The notes beneath the pieces were generated by a model, which did not search any database, was not told where the DNA came from, and saw nothing but the letters and a program-made list of their open reading frames with translations. 64,000 bases of DNA, from positions 6,461,001-6,525,000 of the forward strand of contig NC_046681.1 of assembly GCF_009870125.1 (NCBI RefSeq), written 5' to 3'. The position numbers were made by a program, and so were the translations under genes. Positions 54,825 through 64,000 of the stretch are shown piece by piece (position 1 is the stretch's first letter; each line of letters opens with the position of its first letter). Source of the DNA: Drosophila pseudoobscura (taxonomy: Eukaryota; Arthropoda; Insecta; Diptera; Drosophilidae).

Positions 54825-57014
54825 ATTGTTCCTGTCTTTTGCCAAAACTTGTTTCCATATTTCTGCATATTGAAACTAACATCATAATAAAACAGCGAAA
54901 ATTCACGAAGAAGTGGCTGTGGAATTTCGCCAGCTTAGATCATCTCGTTCCGGAGTCCGTCCCGGCCCGGCCCGACTTTGGTCGAAATCAAATTGCGCCA
55001 CTAATTGCACGGCAGTGATGGCGCCATTGTGGCTGTATTGAAAATTCCGCTGAAATAATACGACAAATGGCGCCCAGCAGCCTTCGTCGCCCGGGACACG
55101 TACGTGGTCTAATTAATTTGCTTTTAGAAAAACAAAATACAAAATATTTACTATCAAATTATTGGCCCTCAGTAATGCCGAAACGTGTGTAAAAATATTT
55201 CGCGGGCTGCGGCCTCGTTTCAAAATGATATTGAATATCGATCGATGGAGCTGGGCCTGCCACGCCCTGCCTTGACTCATACTCCTCCACCCTAGGTTTC
55301 GGGTTTTTCTGCCATACTCGCGCAGCATTGGTCTCATGCATTAATCACCCGGGCCATAAAAATGTAAATAATACCTTGCCGTTTTGGGAGACTAGTTTCG
55401 TCTTGGCTTCACGTTTGTATTTCTGTTTTGCAAAACATACTTTAGTTTAATGATCTGCCATAAAGTTAAATGTTCAATTAGTGCCCAGGCGTGACATTTT
55501 CGCGGATCAATGTCGGCCTGACATTTTAGTCGCAATTGAAAACGAAGATAAAGGAAATCCATCACATAAAGTGCTCCCAGGTCTGAGCAACCAGACTGGG
55601 GCCGGCCGGGCAGCGTTTCGGAGGGGGAAAGATCGTTTCAAGGGCTTTTGAGGTGGAGGAAGCCAGCCATAGATTACCCTATTCACTATCAACAAATTAT
55701 CGCCGTCTTTCTTCAAACTTTCTTTCAACCCCGATTCGGGCCCGAAACATTCTCCTGACAATCATTACTTGCAGTAAAGTTTCCCCGGCAGGAACTTGGC
55801 CCAAAGTAAATTCTCTGCATTACAAGTTGTTGATTTTCGGTGTTCTTTCCTCTGCCTTTGTTGCCATGCCACCCACATGTAGGCAAAGTGCCACAAAATT
55901 GTTGTAAGTATCGGATGGATACAAAATTTATAACAAGGCAGCACGAGAACGAGCACGGGCAGGAGCAGGAGCAGGAGCAGGAAAACTTTCAAGTCGGACC
56001 ATCCCTTCGTCGTCCCGAAATTGTAGTTATAACAAAACCAGCGTAAACAGAAACCTTTCCCGGAAGGGCGGCAAGTAAACATTCATGCAACATTTGCATT
56101 TTGAGCCAGGGACCGCCTCGAAGTCCCTGGCAGCACCATCTACTTTACGTCAAATTTTTGTGTCAAATCAGCGCAAATTCGCAGGCGTTTAGCCAGCCCG
56201 CCCACCGACCCTCGAATGGGGGTAACCCCTTAAATTGGGCAGTCCCGCGTGGAGCAATGAGGCTGCGGAGAGAAATGCAGAGCAAACATTTTGAGCAAAG
56301 TGTTGAGTGCCCGAGACGGCCCCGAGACAGACAGACACACACTCGGAGATAGTGATAGAGTTATTGACAGCAGATAAGGAGCATCCGACAGCACACAGAA
56401 CACTAGATGACAAATTTTGTAATGGTTGAGTTCGATAATATATCACTTGCTTCCACTTCCACCTATGGAGTCAACAAGAAAGCTGCTCTAGCCTCGGAGG
56501 TCGAAGTTTTTGAAATAAATATCAATCTTTATTTGAAAGAAGTATTCCAGGGACTAGTTTGCGTAAAAGCATACAAGCCATGATCGGATTACCAATAAAA
56601 TATGTTTCTTTTAGGGGTCGGATATGGTCCATTCTCTGCCTGAAGGCATGTTCCCAGCTTAGTATTCTCTTTCTTAGGTCAAGTCTATATGCTCTTTTAA
56701 ACGACTTTCATCATTATCATAGACTGTAGCCCATGCTTGATAGGGCGGCAACATTTTGACGCAATTGGAGCTCGAATTTCGAATTTATCCGTGCACAATA
56801 TTTGTACAACATGTCTATGCCATTTCCCCCCAACTCTGTTAATATAGAAAAAATCCCATAAATAAAATAAAATCCAAGAATCGTTTCAGAAAACATTCTG
56901 TGGCTGTGGCTGTGGCGTCTGTGGTGTTCAAATGAAAATTCGCATACAGAAACAGCAATAATTGCAGCCATAACACTGACAGTGACGTCGATGACAGCCG
57001 GGAACAACAAAGTT

Positions 57015-57055
57015 GCCGCTCCTCTCCACTCCACTCCGCTCCGCTCCACTCCGGG
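57015..57055 (+). repeat. CTCCA/CTCCG pentamer repeat
   Basis: Tandem CTCCA and CTCCG units. They create repetitive open frames on both strands that should not be taken as genes. Confidence 0.75.
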
Positions 57056-57564
57056 CCGTTCCGATCCGATTCATTGGCACTGGGTCGGTGGATTTTGTTT
57101 TCGGGTTTTCGACTGTGGTTCGCTTTACCACTTGCAGTGTACATTTTTGTGGCTTGGTCATCAACTCGTTTTGCAGTGGAAGGAAATTTGAATGCTACTT
57201 TTTGGAGCTCAAAAGTAGCGCAGTACAAAAGCATCTGAAAGTTTCAGACATTCGCCAGCAATAATGAGAATCTTTTGTCTTTCGGTTTCACTTCAAGTTC
57301 AAGAAGTTCCTCCACACCAGGAAGACGGAAAAAATCCGCCCAAATTAGATGAACATGTAAATGATTATTGACACAGAAAGGCTATGCCCAAGGCATGAAT
57401 AAATTCGGAATATGTAATGTGCATATGAATACCAGGAAAAGGACACGACTGCCAATACAAATTGACGTTTTATTTGCCTTTCACCTGATGACAGACGACA
57501 GCAGGCAGACATACAGCCATACAGACGAGAAAGGACCCAAAAGAAGACCCGGCCAAAGACCGGC

Positions 57565-57627
57565 AGGGACACACAGAGGCAGACAGCCAGACAGGGAGAC
57601 AGGCAGACAGGCAGACAGCCAGACGGA
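57565..57627 (+). repeat. GACAGGCA-type repeat
   Basis: Degenerate tandem units of (A)GACAGGC and AGACAGCC, producing false open frames. Confidence 0.75.
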
Positions 57628-59360
57628 CGAACCCGAAAACCTCAACGCATAATGAAGTAATTGACTGAATTTGTCTTTGGCCAACAACGAAAGTTGCCAG
57701 CTTCCAGCCCAGGCAAGGCAAAGATACTCTCGTACAGCTTTAAGATAGAAATGTATCTCGTGTATCGACGGAACGCCGAAAGTTCGCTTTCTTGCGTTGG
57801 CTTTCAAAATGTGAATGCACTTTTGTGGTACGTGACAGGTTTTTGTTGCTCCACTTTTGTTTTCCCGTTCCGCCGACCATCAGGAAAGAACCCAGGGACG
57901 TGGACCTGGACGTGGATGTGGATGTGGATGTATGGCGGGGTTTATTGACTTTTTGACTCACATTAAATGGGTCTTAAAATCTTGAAAAGTTTTGATGCGC
58001 TGGCTTAGGGTAAGCTGACCAGAGGGAGGCAATAGGACGTCTTACAGCAGGTTTACAGGGATGATTTCTTTGCGTAGATTGTGCCCGACAAAACGTGTTC
58101 CCAAACACACTCAGCGCTCATTACTTGGTTGGTCTTGAGTTTAAACCATGGAAGTAGTGGGGTCTAACAATTAAATTGTTTTAGCTTAATTTTCAGCGGT
58201 TTCTTTGAAAGTGTACTCGTATCTGCTTACGATAGCAAGTCACGTCCCTCTAACAGGGTCGATTATGGCTAATCAAGGGGAGGTTAGACACAACACCGAC
58301 TCAGCTCCGACTCAGCACAGATTCTAGTATTTTCAATTAAAATCGGAAGCGTAATGATTAAAACTAAACATTTGTGAGTGTGTGAGGTCACCAACTAGCA
58401 TTCTATGGCGCCTGTCCGGACTTCCTTCGATATAACCCTGTAATGACCCTTCAATCACAGGCCTGTACGTGAGTGCCCGATCCATGGAAATGAACTGCCA
58501 TCGGCTGTCAAATTAATATTGCTAACAAGCCACATACATACATTACATTTATGTATGTTTCCTCGTTTCCTTGATTGGCTAAAGGCCCCCCGGGTACTCT
58601 GGAAAATGCGGGGGAAAGTTGTGGGGAAGAAAAAAGGGTTTCGGGATGCTCGAATCCCCCCACTCATTGGGGACCAAAGTCCATTCAACGTTTCGAGTGT
58701 AGCCACACCTGATGGCATTTAAATGCAATTAAGTTCTATGCCCATCTACAATTACCCACGAGTACGCCGATCAGTTGGGCCTGCAAAGTTCTCCTCCAGC
58801 CACTCACTTAGCAGCCCGACGGGCAGAGATCGTGCTAAAAATAACGAAGAATGCATTGCCATTACCAGCACCAGCCTGTGCCACTTAAAGGTAATTTTCG
58901 CTCGTTATGGGGCTATGGGGTGTACGGAAAAGGAACAGGAACACTTATCTAACATGCGGGGAGAGTCAGGAATAGAATAGAGCGGGCGAAAGCGAGGCTT
59001 GTTCCCCACTAAAAATAGAAGCCACCATTCGCGATGATGGCCCATAAACGAGGAGCAGCCAGCCCCGATGCGGCACGATGCATGCACGTTGCAGCATGCC
59101 AAACTGCTGATTGACATAAAAGAGCAAGTGGACTTGTAGAAAAAACAGAGAGTGGCCGGCCAGCAAGAACTACTGCCAGCAGTCATACCAAAGAAGATGA
59201 ATCAACATTCCAGGCGGTCAACGTACCACGTCAAGGAATCCTCCTTCTTCGCTGCAGCTGCAGCAGATGACGGTGCTGACAAGGAGGTGAGGCTGGCAAC
59301 CTACAGCTTCATAAAGACAAAGACATCCAGCCATTTGGCAGTGCATTGAAAGAGGCTGCT

Positions 59361-59384
59361 TAACCAAACCAAACCAAACCAAAC
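59361..59384 (+). repeat. AACCA pentamer repeat
   Basis: Nearly five perfect AACCA units. Confidence 0.8.
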
Positions 59385-60323
59385 AAGGGGCCAGCACTCG
59401 ATCGGCTATAGCGAATATTAGATGCTCTTCCCGATTCCCAATACCGATTCGTGTGCAGACGTGTCTGTAGGAGGTCCGTCCATAGGTATCTAATAGGCTC
59501 ATATACATACATATATAAGGAGGCATAGTGGTTGGGCAGGGGGCTTTCCCCCGCTAGAGGACTGGGCTAAAATATTCCTCTGTTCTAAGCATTCATTCTG
59601 ATTTCCCTTACTCCCCATGTAGTACTCTCACTGACAAACCTTTCCACCCTATCCTGATGCTACCACCGAAGAGTATATCTTGAGAGCTGACCAGAAGAGC
59701 AGGCCCCACCGGCAAAAAAAAGGGAAAAGATTCCGGAACGTAACATTAAAATAAACGCGCACAGATAAATCATTTGAAGGAAGAGCGGGTTGGACGCTGG
59801 CTATAATCTGCCATCTTCAGCTCCTTGTCCAGTGCCCCATCATGCAGGCGAAAATGCAATCAAATGCGGGTCGGGTCCCAGTCTGGATGTCTGTGTGAAT
59901 ACGTGATATCCAGCCGTGGTCATCTCCTCCCCTCTGTCCCCGGCAGGAGCATCTGCAAGATGCACGCACATCCGTGAAATTCCTCAGTTGCTGGCATGCT
60001 CCATGCATTTACGTTGACGTTGCAATTACAACTGCGGCCAGGGACGGGGATTGGTTCGGGATGGGGGAACGACCACATCAGTTAGTCCAAAGCCCTTTCC
60101 TTTCTTTGGCTTTCTGCTGGGCATTCTCACGATGAAGTCCAGTCCCAGTCCCAGTCCCGGTCGTGTATTCTGTCTGGTGCCTGTTTACTGTGTGATTATT
60201 ACAAGACGCGGGGAAAATAACAGGCTTTCGCTTAGAGTCCAGGCACTGGCTACATTGGCCAGTCAGTCAGTCACTGAGCCGGCGGAGGAGTAAGTTACTT
60301 AAGAGCTTGCCCAGCGGCTTCAT

Positions 60324-60365
60324 TACAGTCCTACAGTCCTACAGTCCTACAGTCCTACAGTCCTA
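60324..60365 (+). repeat. TACAGTCC octamer repeat
   Basis: Five perfect or near-perfect TACAGTCC units, the last ending TAT. Confidence 0.85.
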
Positions 60366-62604
60366 TATTCCCCAGACTCCAGTCTCCAGTCACCAGCCTC
60401 CTGCCGCCAGCCTCCCTTATCCGTACCTCATTCAGGCCCAGTGCCGCATTCACAAAGCCAAACAGTTGGAGTGCACTTTAAACCCTTCAGAGTGAAGGGT
60501 CCTGGGCGAAAGGCTTTTCTACTTCAACAAGTTGTTGTCTCTGGCCTGCACTTCAATTGTTCGGATACCCGCTCCCCGCTCTCCGCTCCCTCTGATTTGC
60601 ATTTAATACATCTCATCGGAGTGTGTCATCTCATCGAACTAATTGCGGGGCCCCAGGGTAATACCTAAGTACAGGTAATCACTGTTGCCATGCTATTAAT
60701 TATTAAGTAAATGACTAGATGAGCCTGATATTGGTTGACAGGTTGTTTAGCTTTAATTGCAGTCGAAATGGTACAGATTCAATCAAAATCGTATCTTATT
60801 TTGGCGGGCTTTATGGGTCTCCTCCGCAATATCGAAAACTGCAGCCCATCCGACCTGCCATGGCGAGTGACATTGTCGACCTTGTAGGCGGCAGGTCCAG
60901 GCCCGACTACGTCGATTGTTTTTTTTCCCGTCCGACGGCCGAAGGAGTACTGCGGCCCACGGCCCGCCCCCTTGTCGAACTGGCTGGGCAGCATGTAAGC
61001 GGCTGGTCCTGGCCCTGTTCAGGATACAGAAGGTTAATTCAGCTAGCTCCAAGGAAGCAAGGCAGCAAAATAATTCACCAAAATTGCTAGACATTTCCCT
61101 GCTACCAAATAGTCCAAAAATTGACTGGAATATATTTTTTGTACAAATTAATACCGTGTAGAAGGCCTAAAAGTAACGAATTTGGAAACCTAAAATTGTT
61201 CTGATGCCGAGAAAATATTCAACTAAGCAATGACACTGGACCGAGCTCAAAGCAATAATTCAAGAGCTAAAAGTCTAAGAAAATATGATTCTTATGAATT
61301 TTGCGAAATACTTTGAGACCCAAGTATGTGGTTCTTAAAGCTGCAACAATCAAATCCTTTCAAGCCCTCCTTTCTGCTGCACTACAATCACTCAACATCA
61401 GACTGATTAAATATTTAATTATTGTGCCCAATCTGCCTAACTATCCGCATATCGGACAGCCAGATGCAAAGAGCAGGCGAGGGAGATGGCATCAAATTCC
61501 ACTCACGTTCATTTATTATTGACACCAAAGGCGTAAAAAACATTAATTAACTTTTATGCACACGCCACACTAATTAATATTTAATTTGCTCCAAAGGGTA
61601 CAACATTCTGCATTGTTCTGGCATCCCGTCTCTGGCATTCAATGCGAATTCCATTCATCCTCGTGCACAATACACAAGGCGAGTGCCCAATATTTTTTGT
61701 TTGTTTACATCTGACTCGAATGAATCGAATGTGATGTTTGTCAAATGCACCTGCGATTCGTCAGAGTACATCCTGGTTTTACACGTAGATTTTAAATAAA
61801 ATAATTGGTCGTGACAGCTGGTTTCATAGCACTTTTGTACGACAAGTGGAAACTGTTAAACTTATTATTTAGAATGTGGAGAATGTATAGTCTAAGATGG
61901 TAAACGCTAGTTCCAGGACTAGTGGAATATATTTAGATTGGTATTGACGGCATCAATCTTAAGGAATGCCAGCCGAGGTCATATTTCCATGCTTATAAAA
62001 ATGAGGAAAAAACGTGCATGATTTAGTGCAATTTATTCAACATCTTTTCCCATATAAAGCTTATTCTGCTGGAACTACTAGAATTGAGGAAAGAAAAGCA
62101 AATATTATTTCAATATCTGCTATTTTACCTTAAATTGCTCCCGAACTCCGAACCTCTATTTAGGAGGAATAAAATGTGGCTGTGGATTGAGAGAATTTCC
62201 CTTCGGTTTTTGTCAATAGCTGTCGCAGGAGAAACAACGTGAAAATATCGGAAAAATACATGGAAGGGTCGGTGTTTTGCCTTGTCCGTCGGGTCCCTGT
62301 CCATCGGTTGCCAATGAACTTTTTTCAATTAATACTTTGGCAACATTCGACTTGACCCTTGAACTCACTTTCGTTATGAACTTTTGCCAGAAATTTCTTA
62401 AAGCAATTTTTTTGCTGACTTTTTTAGTGCTAAAACTTTTTGTGATGCTGCAGCAGTCTCCGGCATAAATTAAGAAAAATCCATAAAACTTGGATAAATT
62501 ATTTATGCGGAAACTTGCCTACGAAATGGAAAGGGGACGACTTTGCCGTGAACCGATAGATTCGCACTGATTTTATAATTCCTTTTTCGATTGCAGCAAC
62601 AAAT

Positions 62605-62833
62605 ATGCACCCAACGATGACACATTCGGAGCTGTCCCAGCTGAGGCTCTGCAGGGACCCCCATCAGGAGGATTTGGGAGCAGCTCTACAGATGTCCGGG
62701 AAAAAATGCAATAACAACCAGCAGCGACGGGGCCGACGGCGGGCCTGGAGGGGGCCGGCCGTTGGAATTTACGGGTCCATCAGCCTGGCCATTTTGGTGT
62801 TGACCATTTACATGGCACACACGTCGACTACCG
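62605..62833 (+). CDS. First coding exon of a type II membrane protein (partial)
   Basis: The exon starts after the acceptor at 62596; ATG at 62605 has an A at -3. It encodes 76 residues plus the first base of the next codon and ends at ACTACCG|GTAAGT. The N-terminal 50 residues are polar and end in a strongly basic run (RRGRRRAWR). An apolar span from about residue 51 to 71 (GIYGSISLAILVLTIYMAH) follows, then HTSTT. Positive charge before the span, with no cleavable signal, predicts an N-in type II single-pass protein whose main domain lies after the window edge, as in Golgi glycosyltransferases or secreted-ligand precursors. I do not recognise the protein. Its promoter is probably near 51000. 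An internal Met5 could also serve as start. Confidence 0.65.
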
Positions 62834-64000
62834 GTAAGTGTGGAATACTGGAAAGCTAATAAAATTCCGTTATGAGTCAAATGATTTGACAAGAAGACAG
62901 GAGACAGGGTGGAGACACAGCCGAGTGGAGCCTGAGACGGGCAGACACTGAAATGTGACGGCAACACGGAGCAGACACCCGTACCCGTACGAGCCCCAAT
63001 TAAAAGCACATCAATAACAGTAGCCTCCCCCACTCACTCACCCCCCTCGACCACTCTCTCCGTCTCTTTCGCTGCACACACTGACACCTCTTTCTCTCCC
63101 ACCCCGGGCTTGTGGCACACTCGAAGCGTCATGGAATTGGCACTTGGCGTGCCAGTTTGAGGACTTGAGGACTTGAGAACTTTAGGACTGGGAACTTTAG
63201 GTCTGGTCTGTGCGTTTTGGATTTTGATTTTGATTTATTTAACAACTTAGCAACAACACTGGCAATGTCACAAGCTGTGACTGCAACTAGGAGTCCCTCG
63301 AACTGGCAGGGGGATTTTGCCCGGGATCAGGCCAAACCACCCAATATTTATTGAAATATTAGAAAATACTTTCAATGAAAAACCATTTATTTAAATTGCT
63401 TTCAAGGCACTTGATGTTTTCAAAGGCACTCTAGGGCTAGGGCACCATGTCGCTTCTGTGGCTTATATTCCCCAGAAAAATTCAGGCTTAAACGAACTAT
63501 TTCTGGGTGTACTTGCTAATGGTATTAGCACTACATTCCAGGCAGACTCCGGTATATAGTTGATAAATAATTATAATTGTCAAAGAGTCATCAGACAGTC
63601 TGCCTAAGAAGCAGGCATGTCTTTGTTTGAGCAATTCCATTGTGTACTCCAAACATTCGACGTCTGTTTCCTTCCCCCCAAGCCAGGATTCCAGTGCAAG
63701 CCAAAACTTCGCCCGTGGCGTTGCCAATACACAACCGCAGGCGCCTCAAAGCGTGCCTCGGAAATACCTATACCCGAGCACACTTGTCGCTGCAGTTTAC
63801 CGGTAGAACTAACACTACTCGTGGCAAGGCAGCAGCTCCCCTATGGGCCAGGGCTCCGGGCCAAAGGACACATTTATGAAGCGCTTTAGTTGCTAAGCTG
63901 GTTTTAGGCGACAGATTTTGTGGTGCGACCACCTTGTCGGCCCTGCCTCGAATATGTTCATTCTGTCCCTTGTGTTTCAGCTGTTTAAACATTTTTTCCA
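62834..64000 (+). other. Start of the next intron of the type II protein gene
   Basis: Begins GTAAGTGTGG. The short frames at 63617-63992 overlap on both strands and show no domain. No second coding exon was recognised before the window ends. Confidence 0.4.

Larger units (their letters stand above)
51462..62596 (+). other. Long intron (about 11 kb) of the downstream gene
   Basis: Between the donor at 51462 and the acceptor TTCGATTGCAG at 62596. I found no nested gene. The content is AT-rich DNA dotted with tandem and simple repeats, listed separately. Frames such as 56839-57234 (-) and 57481-57807 (-) are products of pentamer and GACAGGCA-type repeats. Confidence 0.4.

Noticed and set aside
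56717-57807. Frames of 95-131 codons on both strands around 57 kb
   Set aside because: They come from CTCCA/CTCCG and GACAGGCA-type repeats and have repetitive, domain-free sequence.

Overview
The window is nuclear DNA from a fruit fly of the genus Drosophila. Reconstructed proteins match Drosophila genes I recognise: sip1, porin, Porin2, a third porin-like gene, a LENG8/SAC3-family gene and nitric oxide synthase. In D. melanogaster these lie together on chromosome arm 2L (Muller element B). Introns follow GT-AG with short fly-type splice sites, and promoters carry fly motifs (DRE, the M1BP-bound Motif 1, TATA plus TCAGTY initiator). I cannot fix the species. The proteins are close to, but not the same as, those of D. 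melanogaster, so another lineage is likely.

Layout. Bases 1-248 (-) hold the 5' end of sip1/TFIP11. A 38-residue secreted peptide gene with a TATA box lies at 680-838, followed by a decayed second copy of the sip1 start region near 1204-1280. Bases 1664-8132 (+) are a tandem voltage-dependent anion channel cluster: porin, Porin2 and a third divergent copy, all with introns at matching places. Bases 8644-13857 hold the LENG8/SAC3-like gene, rich in glutamine tracts. Nos runs from a probable promoter at 14066 to about 47800, with 18 coding exons giving a full 1348-residue enzyme. An intact intronless pepsin-family protease gene sits on the opposite strand inside the Nos intron 31037-33264. After an intergenic stretch, a probable noncoding exon ends at 51461 and is followed, across about 11 kb of repeat-dotted intron, by the first coding exon (62605-62833) of a type II membrane protein that runs out of the window.

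Roles. Sip1 acts in spliceosome disassembly and the LENG8-like protein probably in nuclear mRNA handling. The porins carry metabolites and ions across the mitochondrial outer membrane. Nos makes nitric oxide from arginine under calmodulin control. These are ordinary chromosomal neighbours, not an operon. I saw no bacterial, phage or CRISPR content, no intact transposon and no tRNA or rRNA gene. The points most worth a second look are the small secreted peptide, the sip1 5' duplication, the nested protease, an in-frame stop-free Nos intron (39902-40003), two perfect CRE sites in porin intron 1, and a 150-bp-class tandem repeat at 51732-52150.
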